Shown here: positions 24,781 to 36,000 of the stretch, piece by piece | Layout of the letters: every line of letters begins with the position of its first letter | Numbering within the stretch: position 1 is the stretch's first letter | Source: Phoronis australis | Lineage: Eukaryota; Phoronida; Phoronidae | Assembly: GCA_002633005.1 (NCBI GenBank) | Contig: NMRA01000159.1 | Span: forward strand, 639,520 to 703,519 | Direction of reading: 5' to 3' | Length of the DNA: 64,000 nt | Notes under the pieces: generated by a model | Told to the model about the DNA's origin: nothing | Databases searched by the model: none | Seen by the model: only the letters and a program-made list of their open reading frames with translations | Position numbers and translations under genes: made by a program

Positions 24781-25030
24781 TATAAGCTATAAATGTGATC
24801 AATCTGAAAAATGTTCAAACATACACCATAGCCAGCACGATGATGAATACAGCAGCAGACAATAGCCTCTGTACGGCACAGAGTTGAGGCTTTTTGGCAA
24901 ACATCTACATGTACATGTATAACATACATTATGGCTACAGTAAAATTATTCTTAGTTACAGCAATATGAAGTGAATGCCACACTGAATTGGTAGCCCATG
25001 TGGACAATTTTCCATGTCTTTCACAATTTT

Positions 25031-25588
25031 TCAAAGAAACGGCTTGTCATCCAGGTCCCTCATGGGAAGTCTAAGCACACTTTTTTCTGAAGTCTTTAAA
25101 AGATCATCCAAAGATGTACTGATTTTAAAGAACAGTTTCCGATCAATTTGCTTAGTTGAGTCTTTAGACACGTTTGACAGGAAAGGGATGGATTGTTGAT
25201 AATCCTCAGATACTGAATACCCATAGTCAACTACCTCAGACTCAAAATTTAACAATTTCTTTGCTCCTGTTGGCTTCTTAGAAACAGGTGGTGAAGGCGA
25301 ATCAATTAGTACATGTTTCTGTCGATCTGACATTCATTGTTGCTGATTTCATGCAGCTGTGTGAGTTTTGTACAAAACTGAATGCATGAGCTTCAGATAA
25401 ACACAGGCCTAGTGTCCATCAAATCATCGTTGAATTGAATGTAAATGAGTTAAAAATAATCCAAGTACCTCTGCTTTAATGCAGCATTTTTTAACTTTGT
25501 GTGCATGAGAGTCAGAGTATAACAGTTTGCCACATAATATGCATGTCTTTGACTTTGCCTTTTTCAGCGGAGTATTACAGTTCACCAT
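25031..25588 (-). CDS. Small two-exon zinc-finger protein (candidate)
   Basis: Exon 1 (25588 to 25469, minus strand) begins with ATG and reads MVNCNTPLKKAKSKTCILCG then KLLYSDSHAHKVKKCCIKAE, ending at a good donor (gag|gtactt). It carries a C-x2-C ... H-x-H-x4-C-C cluster that could bind zinc. Exon 2 (25318 to 25031) joins in phase as KHVLIDSPSPPVSKKPTG, FESEVVDYGYSVSEDYQQS and LDDLLKTSEKSVLRLPMRDL, with a stop after DDKPFL. It is Ser/Lys/Asp-rich and probably disordered. The acceptor (gatcgacag) has a weak pyrimidine tract. An alternative is a start at the in-frame Met at 25333, giving exon 2 alone as a 100-residue protein. The family is not recognised. It sits inside the 8.5 kb TIR element, so it may be a transposon accessory gene or a passenger host gene. 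Confidence 0.45.
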
Positions 25589-26564
25589 CTCAAATTAAAT
25601 ATACGTAAGTAGCAACGTGCCTCCTAGAATTATCTGTGTTCAAGTGAGTTGACTTACGGCTGTAAAATTTTAATCAAGCTGATCAATTTTAGTAATGCAG
25701 ATGGGAAATATGTTTAATTAACCTTTTGCAGAAATTCTATAGTTACATAATTACAAAATCTGACTCTGCTCGGATATAATGGTCCCTGACATGGATAACA
25801 AGTTTCATCCACTGATAGTTACATACGCCGGAAGATTTAAAGCGAATTATGCCTCACACTGGCAGGCGCGGTAAAAATAGGTGGGCGAGCAGTGTAAAAT
25901 TGGCCAGTTGACGATCTGGGCAACTGAACAAAGGACTGATTGAAGAAGAAAGTACATTACAGGAGTATTTTTTGATTTGGAAGAAATTAAAGACAGCAAT
26001 GGGTACCTAAGGTGTCCCTCTATGAGCAAGAGGTACTTAAACAACATGACTTTGATGTTTTAATCAGTGTGAGGCATGTTTCACCGAAAATTTATCAATG
26101 TATGAAACTCCCATAGGAGCTTCACTGTCTCTACTGGGGCCAGCTAGAGACGGTGGTCACTATCTAATTCACTGAATAATATGAATGTTATTCAGTTGTT
26201 ACATTCATCAACTTTTTTCGATCATGTCCTTGTCCTGTTGTTCGTTTCCCATTTTTCCCAAGTATAAAGTGTCCAACAACACGTGTACTCGCCTGGTCAA
26301 GTCTAGACATTTGCTGTGACTGGTGTGTTCCATCTGGCTAACACTAACAGCCTGATTCCGTGAGGTATAACTAGTGAACCTGCACTGAAGTTTTTACAAC
26401 ATATTGATAGCGACATTCTCAAAACCAGGGAACATTATATCCGACTTGTTTCCAAAGTAGTTTGGTGTGATGAGACTGAACTCTGAAGTCGAAGTCCAAG
26501 CGGCCACAGTCACAGTGATGTGTCGAAAATCGCCAATTTATCTTCAGTTCAGACCTCTTTTAAC

Positions 26565-26645
26565 TCACTTGTTAAGCAAGCACCACCGTGCAGGCGTACA
26601 TGGCTGGTCCAGGTTAGATTCCCGGTTCGGACATTGATCTGAGTT
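26565..26645 (+). repeat. Possible tRNA-derived SINE head, degenerate
   Basis: cacttgttaagcaagc followed about 35 nt later by ggttagattcccggttcgg resembles a degraded pol III A box and B box (GGTTCGANNCC). No full cloverleaf can be drawn and there is no CCA-type end. Weak call. Confidence 0.25.
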
Positions 26646-26823
26646 GACGTTTGAGTGATTTACAACAGTTGTTCAGTAACATTAATTTACATTGATTCAT
26701 AAACACGATAGGCCTACTGCCTAAAAAACCAGAAATCGCGAGCCACCATAGCAAAATGATAGAAGTGAACTACTTTCGCGCAGGCAAATGTACTCCATAT
26801 GAGTAAGATAATACACGCAGTGT

Positions 26824-27530
26824 TGGCTAACGTAGTAAATTACCTAGACCCAGAAGGTGTTGAAATAAGAAGTCAAAGACGTCTTCAAAGAAGGTAGTCC
26901 TTTGCGCCAAAGGTCCAAATGATCTCTGGCATGTGGACGGATGGGACCAACTGAAACCCTTCGGTTTCTGTATTCAAGTGGATTTGACGTGTTTTCTCGC
27001 AGCATTTTATGGTTAGAGGTAGCCTCAACAAACAATGATCCATCCGTATTTTGCCATTATTTTTCAAATGCAATTGTACAACTCGGTGGCTTGCCCAATG
27101 TGGTGAGGGCAGATCGTGGTACTGAAAACGTGCACATTGAGCGGATGCAGTCCTTCTACGCAGTGCCAACAATAACTCCCGCGGTAGACTTCAGACTTCG
27201 TTTTTATATGGATGCTCCACAACCAACCAGCGAATTGAATCTTGGTGGAGTATGTTCGGTTCCAGATTGATGACAACATGGATTGGTCATTCCAAGGAGC
27301 TGGCTAATGCGGGAGTAATTGAAAGTCACGTCGAATACTCGTACACATAGACTGTTGTGGGTTTTCTTATACATGTATGCATCTGCTGAGAACTTAATTA
27401 GACGAAATCTGGATGCTCTGGAACACGCATCACATTCGATCGTCATTTTTCGCCATCTGGAAGATCTGATGTTAATTATTTTTTACCGGAAATTACTGGA
27501 GGTGTAAATTGCTTGCATGAAGTCAACAAC
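26824..27530 (+). pseudogene. DDE integrase catalytic core, decayed
   Basis: Across several frameshifts the plus strand reads VVNYLDPEGVEIRSQRRLQ, GPNDLWHVDGWDQLKPFGF, GFDVFSRSILWLEVASTNND, VQLGGLPNVVRADRGTENVH, YGCSTTNQRIESWWSMF and, near the end, SDVNYFLPEITGG. The Asp of HVDG (about 26936), the Asp of RADRGTEN (27112) and the Glu of QRIESWW (27237) form a D-D-E triad with about 41 residues between the last two. That spacing fits retroviral-integrase-like (rve) domains. I know this block order from a multi-copy integrase family in cnidarians, molluscs and fish. Stops and at least three frameshifts make it inactive. It shares strand and element with the N-terminal piece at 21738. Confidence 0.75.
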
Positions 27531-29220
27531 GCTTGGCTGGACGCCATTTCTAACCTGCTTACAGTCAACCCTCGCTGGTACCCTACGTGCTTAGCCACCA
27601 CGCAGGTACAGTGTATAACGCAGTGGGCTGGAATGCGGTTTAGCATTGGTTGACATAACCTCAGCAATCATTGCTTACATGTAGCTGTACAACACCGTGT
27701 AAAAATGGCGGACTGTTATCGATTTTTAGCCTTGTCATGCAAGTGGCGTTGCAGCAACTACATGTATTTCGCTTCTGCAGTGATCTTTAATAGCCGCGTG
27801 CTTGAAGCACATACATTTACAATAAACACATTTAACCGGTGTGTTATTCATACTGTATGAATACAGGACAGTATCGTAAACAAAAGTCGTCGGCAGTAGA
27901 AAGATGCACTCTGAAAAGGCGCAACCACAATTTCTGGGATTCACATTTCCCGAACAAAAACTTTAAGCACCGATTTGTCTGACAACTGACCACATTTACA
28001 CTTCAGTCCATCACTCATGCCAGTTTGTTTGCGTAAAGCGCTGCCTGTTGAGAATTCGACTAGCCAATCAGAAACGCCAGTGTAAAAAAATTTTCCAAGG
28101 AAAATCAAGTGATACCTGCCCGCTGGCTACTGACCGCCTAGCGGCATGCAGGGAACCGGTCTGTTTGTAGTAGCCCTGATCATGAGGAATTGTTCTAAAT
28201 TCTCATGAGAGAAGAAAATCGAGCAACACCCAATTGCATGGACGAGGCTGACAACACCTTGGTTTTCTTGTTAGATAAAGTTGACTCATCTAAATTAAGG
28301 GTTCTTGTGCATCATGAGACCCGTTTTGAACTAGAAAGGACTATTGGAAACGTTACCCCGTCCAATAAAAAGGCTTCGTCTTACCAATCGACAATCAAAC
28401 AGTGGGCGGCTACTATATGATTAAAGACAAAATTACGCAATCTTTTTATAATTGCTTCTTTACATTTGAAAATCGATTTCCTGTGCTTTTCACTCATTAT
28501 TTCGTTTCATTAACTTTTCTAACCAAATGCAGTAAGTGTGCATGGGGTCGTTGCCTGAATATCAGATCAAGAAGTCATGATTGTATACTTTCAACACGTA
28601 TATTAAACATGTCACTAAACAAATACACAATTGTTTCACAATCAACGTTTAACATTCAGGTACAATGAACATTTCTTAAATAAATCTTTTATAAATTATA
28701 TGTAACTTATATTTAGTGAAAAGTTCATTGTGATAAATTGCATACTTTTCATGTGACGAAATAAAAACTTCGGTCAAAGCTGTGAATTCAAACAGCACTG
28801 ACATGACTTGAATGGTGTTTGCTGCTAATGGAATTTAGCAATTTGATATCCATGAATCGTAAACAATGTATCTTGATGACATTGGTCGAAAAAGACAAAT
28901 TTTGAAATAAAAGAAAAACAGTTTGTTGACTAAAATGTCACATTTTTGTTGATATTGTGTGAAATAAACACGTATTTAAAGTTTTTGTGGTTACCGTTTT
29001 CTATTCCGAGGGATGCATGTATTTGTAAGCGAATCACAATTTTGGTATCAATTTTTCGACTGAAATTTTTAATTTTGTTAGTGAACGAGCCGTATGAAAC
29101 TTATCACAATATTTTCAGCAACCTCTAAAGAAGAATAAGCAGATATCATTAGTTTGGAGATACAGCCCTTCAAATTTCAGAACTTTTTTGACACGACAAT
29201 CAAGGCTGGAATAACAGAAC
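27530..29220. other. Right part of the 8.5 kb element, no gene recognised
   Basis: The interval holds no recognised domain. An open frame at 28205-28420 has a protein-like look but neither homology I recognise nor splice signals; it was not called. Confidence 0.35.
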
Positions 29221-29226
29221 CACGTC

Positions 29227-29274
29227 ACACGTTAAGCACGTTACACGTTAAGCACGTTACACGTTAAGCACGTC
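29227..29274. repeat. 16 bp tandem repeat, three units
   Basis: acacgttaagcacgtt occurs three times head to tail at 29227, 29243 and 29259; only the last base of the third unit differs. Each unit contains the palindromic acgt words cacgt and acgtt. Confidence 0.95.
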
Positions 29275-29929
29275 AAAAGCCAGCTGAGTTTGAAATGCCT
29301 TCATCCGTGTTGATCTTGAATGTGTCAGAGTCATCGGAAACTAATGGAAATGGCGAATATTCCGAGGGAGGGAAAACTTCACTTGTTGTGATGAAACGCA
29401 AGATGTATTTGAGGGATGTTTGGAATTTGTTTTCTGTAAGAAAGGTTTTAAATTCAATTACTTAAGGTTATGTAGGACCTTTTCGACTTGTTTTATTTAT
29501 GGAAATATCTACAAAACTATACATTTTAACTCAGTAGAAGTACACATTCTCTGAAAGTGGAGAGCCTGCAGAATTTGATTTTTGGACATTCTGATATTAA
29601 TCGAGTCTTTTTAGTGAAGGTTACAAAAAAGAAATTAATATTCATTACAAAACAACGTATCAATAACATTGACCAAAACTTCGTTTGACGTCAATGTTCA
29701 AGAGAATATGTAAAAACACGTTGTTACAGTTTTCTAAACTATTTCATTTCCGTTGTATGCAACTTTTGAGTCTTTTCATAGAAATCATAAGTCCTATTTT
29801 TATACATCCCCTCATGCAAATAATTTCCACCTAGGTTGAATTATTTCCACCTAGGTGAAAAAGGAAAAATAAAATAATAATTAAACTAAAATAGAGATGA
29901 TGCTTTCGGGCCACCGTAATACGGTGGAA

Positions 29930-32680
29930 AACATCATTTTTGATGGGGGCTGTAGGTCATGAGTGTGACTTTTGAGTTGACCTACTAATTTCAGATTGCT
30001 TCGGAAAGATCTGATGCGGTACAATTAACAGCACGCGTTTTCACGTGTATTGCTGTGAAAGGGCTATTGTTCCACACAATAGCAACGTTGTGTCAAGTTA
30101 CTGGCGCATTTCCAAAGTGCCTAAACAAGGTTCCTGAAATAGTCACTGCAACGTCACAGCCCTAACCCTGGCACGTTCCCTGAGGACCCGTGGTTCCGGA
30201 CCCACAGCTGAATTCTATCTATGATGAACTAAGCCCAAACTTCCTTCCCAGAAATCAAGAAGCAAACCAAACGAGCCCCAGAACGATGTCAATACCAGAG
30301 CTTGTAACTGGGTTACTATCATCATGAAAAGCTAGCTGCTACCAACACTTGAATCTCACAAGACACCCGTTCAGTGGCTACAGATATGGTCGAATTAATG
30401 ATGAGGAAGATGGAACGTTTACAGAGTCGTCAATCGGAGTCGTTCTCAAAGGGTCAAATGGTCTGAACTGGCATATCAGAAGAAACATGTGCTCTCTCTC
30501 ATATCGATTGTACCTCCAACTCCAACCCCGTTTCATCTACCCGGCAGTCATGTTGCCTTCAATGAAGAACCGGCGGTTTTCTTGAAGTCTCTTGGCCCGT
30601 GTTTCCACAGACGAAAATCAGTGTGATGTTTTTGTGCTTTTAGTTTTAGTCTCGCATATACGATACTTAGACGAGAGTTGTAAGAAAACGTTATTGTAAC
30701 GCAAGGCGCCATGCTGGAATAGGTTTAGTGTTTATCATGAGCTGAGTTTTTATGCCACGTACTACAGTCAGCATTACGAACATTATACTGAGTAGAATTT
30801 TCCGGAGTGGCACAAACGTCGAGACCATCGGCATCACAGGATCAAAGTTTAAGACTATGGGTTCACGCAAAGCAAACCACGACGAATTAGCGAAGGACCT
30901 GATCTAAAAAAGCGTATCATAAATCCTACAGCTCTCCCTATTTGGGTTGCATTTTTTATAGGTGCGTTTTTGATCTGGATGAAGCACCATCTTGGGGTGC
31001 GTTGGAAGTAAAGTGTAGTATGAAGAAGCAGTTTGGTTGAATTGGCTAACCTGCGACATTTTATGGAGATGATGGCTGCACAATGAAGCAAACGCATGTA
31101 CTATTACGATGACGCAAAGGGTCAGCTACTGTAGGCACATCTGGAGCTGCTTGGTTTTGACGTTTATGTCAACCATGTGTCTAATTGAATTCCACTGCGA
31201 AGGAATATACTTTGACATAAGTGCTTTACTGCTACAACTTAAAGTGGACATTTTTATCACAACGTCTATTTTTAAAGGAGTTGTTGGTAATAAAAGCTTT
31301 TTTAAAGGTATTAAAATAGCGTTCACTTGATGAGTTGTGGGATACAAAGGTCATTTAAACTTTTTATGTAAAACAGTTTTGCATGTACATTCTTGTCTGT
31401 GCACTGTATTAGAAGTTCCACGGCTTACAATTGAAGGTGCTGTACTGTAAGGCATTCTTGGATTAAACATGTCTAAGTTCACTTTGCGGTTTTGACCTAT
31501 ACCATTGCAAAACTTTTGTATAACCGCTATTTGACAAGATAATTTATAATAGCATAGGTATTAATAATATACTTTATAATAGTAAAGTTTATAATAGTCT
31601 AGTTACATGTTTATGTCATCCTCCACACTAATGACACAATCATTTCAAAATGCACTGTATTTACAAAAATAATGAGACTAACTAGTAAAGTTTATTGAAA
31701 ACCAAATGAAGCAATACATACAGAGTAATTAGCTGAAGGGAAAAACATCCTCGCGTGACCCATGCAATTTTTGTGGAACCTAAACGTGTATACTTCATAA
31801 GTGGTTGTTTCATGTCTGTATTCGATAGTTGGCGCTTTTGTTAAAAAGCATGATTATTTAAAAGACTTTAAAGAAAAAATGGAAGCACACGAGTTTTCAG
31901 GATTTGGCAGCGGCTCCGTGTAACATGTCTCCACGCAAATTTGGCTTGATTTGGTAACTACAACACTCCGCCAAAACTCAATAGAGTGGACAACACGGGT
32001 CGCTCTAAGAATAGAATACAATGGTCACGTGCGGGATAGAGTTGGCATTCCAATGCTGGAGTTCTGTGGTCAAACGAAAACCATTTCTGAATCAAAAATG
32101 CTGAGCTCGCATTTTTTATTTCAAATTCAAAATTCCGACTACTTACTATAGCGCTTAAGATGTATACCGGGTCTAATTTTGATTACTCATGAAAATTGAC
32201 ATGTACATCAGCTTGCGTGGTTTTATCTCCGTGAATAATTTCGTCCTAACCAACTAAACCCGCACTTCGGTTTGTTCATTATGGCATTATGGTAGCCATC
32301 TTGTAATTTACTATCGATGGTTGTTATTGTGCAGCATTTAAAAACTGATCCAAATTGCATACGTGAAGATAGTGATAATATCATTTTGTTTGAGATGAAC
32401 AACTAAAGCAAAAGTACCGCACTTACAGTGAGACTCTGGGGGCCGTTCGCAAGATGGCCTGCCATGTTCAACTTCCTTCATTGAAAAATCTTTAATGAAA
32501 TTATTGTGGAACACTATGTGCGATTTCAAGTAGAAAATTATGATTTTGTAAGTCTAAAATAAAGAATACGATGTCAAAATTAGTGAGTCGGTACTTTCAA
32601 TAATCTAAGATGGCAGCCAGTCACAACTATAGTGATACTGATGGGCACCTGGCCGAATTTGGATAAGGGCGTCAAAATTG
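29930..32680. other. Intergenic, nothing recognised
   Basis: Short frames on both strands have no recognisable motif. A local run of near-repeats based on tttataatag occurs at about 31540-31605. Confidence 0.4.
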
Positions 32681-32689
32681 TACACCAAA

Positions 32690-32910
32690 TTTTCTTGCTT
32701 TTATCAAAGGGTGAACAATTTTGGTCCTTGTCCGCTCCACTGAAGCGCAAAAATGTTCACAGCCGACGATTTGATTTAAGTTCACTCATTACAAAAACAC
32801 AGTAAAAAGCCATGTCATTTCTCTGCCCTTCCTGGTTATGATCGAAATGTCGTCTGTTAACATTTTTGCATCTGTCTTTATTTTTGTTAGATTTTACACT
32901 CGATGCAGTT
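32690..32910. repeat. Direct dispersed repeat, copy 1 (copy 2 at 48.2 kb)
   Basis: Blocks tcaaagggtgaacaatttt, aagcgcaaaaatgttcacag, tttgatttaagttcactca and cgaaatgtcgtctgttaaca recur in order and in the same orientation at 48205-48425. Identity is moderate. The unit is non-coding and its origin is unknown. Confidence 0.65.
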
Positions 32911-33933
32911 GAGTTTTAATGTGAAAACTTTATATTTAAGATCTTTTTAAAGCTGGAAGGAAACTTCAAAAATGGTGAAGGCTTGTCTTCAAAAAAGAAA
33001 ACGAAAGTAAGTTAAGTGACTTGCTCACAGAAGTCGCACAAGGATAACAGGATGACCTATTCTTTGCCAAACTTCAGCGAGAAGCTTACTTCAAGAAACG
33101 AAATGAAACAAGGATTATTAAATTGTATTTCGCTAATGCCTTGTTATAACTTATATTTCTCCTGTCCCATGCATCGTTCCTCGATCCCAAAAAATGGCAA
33201 TTCAAATCAACTGTAGGTGGCGACTTCAAAGCTGTATTTTGCAAAGAAACAAAAACTGAAGAATAACCTTAACGGTAAAATATGTTTAGGGCACCGTTTT
33301 ATGACAGATTTGTGCGTCATCGTTAGACTCGTTTAAGGAGAATACCACCCAAAAACAACCTATTTTGTATCAATTTAGATCGAGTAGTTCTACTCGATAA
33401 CGGCAGGTTCGGTTACGTTACCTGACACCTGACGGCAGACAGAGGTGTTGAAATTGTCAAATGACGCCATTGGTTTCACACGGAGTCTGTTCAGCAGTTC
33501 ACAACACGCTTACTGGTGTCAGCTTGTCGCTTGAATTCATCGTTTAACACCAATAAATCACCAAACTTCGATGTAAAACCCCTAAAATACATCGAGTTAT
33601 TATAAAAAACGTGTTGTTTTATTTCGCTGTTGCGATTTATTAGTATTTGGGCACACCATAGCCTACAAAGTTCGGCAGGCCAATTTACCAAGGTCCGTAG
33701 CAGGAGTTTGGGGTCTGTTTAGAGATGAATTCTTCCGTGAAATACAGACAAGAGAACCTAGATCTGTGTTGTTTAGTCTTGTGATTTTTTGACTTCTAAA
33801 CACACAGAACTCTTGTTATCCCGGCCAGTGGCTCGGAACCCGATCAGGCCCGTCGCGGCCGCCGGGACTGGTACGAACATAAACCAGCTTGAGTTGGAAA
33901 CCAAACCTCCAGTCACGAAATGACTATAATAGT

Positions 33934-34099
33934 CAGTGATGTAGTGGTAAATGTAGAGGTAAGTAGGCGCCGAAAGCCCACCGCACCACCTTGAGCACTG
34001 AACGTAACTTACGGTGCGTAGGCGCTACGTTCAAATGCCAAAAGGTGGTTGGCTGCGCCTACGTGCGCCTACGTGCGCCTACGCCCCACAACATCACTG
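33934..34099. mobile_element. Nested hAT-like MITE, 166 bp
   Basis: Starts cagtgatgtagtgg and ends ccccacaacatcactg, giving roughly 14 bp inverted ends (CAGTGATGTWGTGG). It is flanked by ataatagt and attatagt, an 8 bp target duplication with one difference, the size expected for hAT. Kolobok copy 1 lacks this insertion, which confirms it as a later arrival. It is non-coding. Confidence 0.85.
34054..34083. repeat. 10 bp tandem repeat inside nested MITE
   Basis: tgcgcctacg occurs three times head to tail. An inverted relative of the unit (gcgtaggcgc) lies about 40 bp upstream in the same MITE. Confidence 0.9.
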
Positions 34100-34769
34100 A
34101 TTATAGTGATCCAAAGAAATAATGTGCACGTAATTATTTACGTGAATTAGCCACGAAACTGAAAAGCTACTTACTTGTCGGGGGCCTCGATGTCGGGTTC
34201 CCCTTCCACAGACCGTCAGGGCAAAGATTTTACATTAACAATGATTTGAATAATGTATTTGTATTTCTGAATAAAGATTCCCGTAACATGTGACCATAGC
34301 ATATGAAATCGAGTTCTTGTTTCACAACAGCTATCTGTCAACAAACTCTGAATTAGCATGCGCTCACACGGCCGCGGTGCCCGGTCAATTACATTTATGC
34401 ATTGCTGGCATCAAAAGCCGGTATCGCAGTGGTTTATTTATTGCTGGCTTCTCAACATTTGCACTCACGAATACTGAAAAGACATTACGAAGTGTATCTA
34501 ATGAGACAGACTTTGTTTCAGTTTTGTATAAGCATTGGTGAAGATGAGAAAAATTCATTTTGAAACAGAACGCAGAATACATGGCAACTCGCCCGGCGCC
34601 AATCCCGACTTAGTCAAGAGCTCATCCGACGAAGACTTCACGGGTCGGATCGTTAGGTTTCACAGGCTATCAGTTCGAACCGGAATACACTGATCAAGAA
34701 ATACTAGCGAGGCGCCGTAAACGTGCATAGGCAACTGAACGTATGGATAGTTCTTTGTTAAGCCGGAAT

Positions 34770-34985
34770 TCGTCAGAGAAATCACCGTCGACGAAATGCC
34801 GGCCACAGACACGGAGATGTTTCACGGCCTCATACTTGCTATAACAGCGTATCTTTCATTCTTCACTACCATGAGCCACTTCCTAAGCATTTCGGGCTCT
34901 CGAGGTAGTCGAAAAAACGATATACCCGCTTTCTTCGCAGCTTAGTAGTTCGGACAAACGGGAACGATGCACCGCAATATAGCGC
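34770..34985 (-). pseudogene. THAP domain of Kolobok copy 2, broken
   Basis: On the minus strand one frame reads RCIVPVCPNY, a stop, then AAKKAGISFFRLPREPEMLR and KWLMVVKNERYA. After a one-base shift it continues KYEAVKHLRVCGRHFVDGDF and SDEFRLNKEL. This contains all four zinc ligands of a THAP finger (C-x4-C ... C-x2-H), the GISF.R.P and RKW motifs, and the HF...DF ending. THAP domains bind DNA and are found in Kolobok and P-element transposases. One stop codon and one frameshift inactivate it. The same region of copy 1 is shorter and more decayed. Confidence 0.8.
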
Positions 34986-35852
34986 ATTAACTCTGCAGAC
35001 GAACCACTGACGTCGCTGCGGCGTTTCTAACCTTTCCCACAGGTTAACGTGACACCTCTCGGCAAGGTGAGGTCGACCGTATAAGATGCAATGTGGGTAT
35101 AGACCGATTAAGACGGTAAAAAGACTAATTAAATCGGGTGGCATGCTCCTTTAATTGGTGATTCAAATCAGCGGTAGATGGAGCTTCTATTGCATTTTGC
35201 GAAAAAGTCTTCTTAATGAAAGGATACAAAACCCCGGTCTTGGTCCATTAAGAGACATTAAAAACGATATTCCCTTTCAATTTTCTGAAGCAAAGCAATG
35301 CTCATAATCCTCAGCAACCCTCAAAGGTATGGAGGAAAATTTAAAAACTCCTTTCAAACTCGGCTAAACGGGCAAGCGTAACCAGCGCTTTTACTGAATT
35401 ACACGGCAGATGTGGGAAAATAATCACTAAGGACAATGATGTCCAAACTGTGACATAAGGAATATGAGTTTTTAGTTTATTCATGCCTTTAAATTGGAAG
35501 ACTGGCGCCAATAGTGACAAAACGAGGATTGGTTGATCATCAAATCTGTGTTTAGCTTCCTTTAATCGACACTCTTTTCTCTTTTACGTATTTTTTCTTA
35601 AGAGTGGTGCATTTTTCATAAATCTGTTTTTATCCAGTTGCTTCTAAATCAATTCAGATCGTGATCTCCATTTTACAAGCCCAGGGATGACGCTAGGGCA
35701 TGAAAAGCAAATGTGATTATGCCGCACATTTGGTAGTATGGGGTAAATACCCAGTTACATGACTGTATGAAGCACTAGTAAGCAGGAAGAGATTCCATGA
35801 CAGTCATCGAACATCACAGCAATATAAGTGTGCATTATTTCTGTACGGGACC

Positions 35853-36000
35853 CAGGGGCGGATCCAGGATTTTGAATCACGGGGGCAGGGCAGAGTATTA
35901 GCCAGGATTTTGCTCGTCAGACATTGTGCACCACTAAACTGCCAAATGGAATCTGGGAGAATTTTAGTGTGGGGATAAGGCCCCCTTGACCCCCGTCTGC
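35853..36000 (+). mobile_element. GGCGGATCC-type MITE fragment
   Basis: It begins caggggcggatccaggattt and ends with a ggcccccttgacccccgtct region, the usual ends of GGCGGAT-type MITEs, but the interior does not match family M1. No terminal partner or target duplication was found. Confidence 0.5.

Larger units (their letters stand above)
21439..29918. mobile_element. 8.5 kb TIR-bounded element with integrase-like gene
   Basis: The left end from 21439 (tacggtgacccgaaagtatc, then atcgctattttagtttaatt) is repeated in reverse complement at the right end, finishing at 29918. About 93 bp match with roughly seven differences. Both ends continue into cacctaggtggaaataattc repeats. A TA target site fits if the element proper starts at CGGTG. 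Inside, in the + orientation, are an N-terminal helix-turn-helix-like frame (21738-22085) and an integrase catalytic core (26824-27530). A small two-exon zinc-finger gene on the minus strand and an M1 MITE are also inside. I do not recognise these ends from any named family. The gene is broken, so this copy is not autonomous. Confidence 0.6.
33337..35150 (-). mobile_element. Kolobok-type THAP DNA transposon, copy 2
   Basis: An 1814 bp element with ends ggagaataccaccc and gggtggcatgctcct, flanked by TTAA (33333-33336 and 35151-35154). It lies in the opposite orientation to copy 1 at 14347-15740 and matches it along nearly its whole length. It keeps a longer THAP-coding region and carries a nested 166 bp hAT-like MITE at 33934-34099. 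No transposase domain is visible in either copy. Confidence 0.85.

Noticed and set aside
28205-28420. 71-codon plus-strand frame beginning MREENRATPNCMDEAD
   Set aside because: Protein-like composition but no homology recognised, no splice sites and no conservation evidence.
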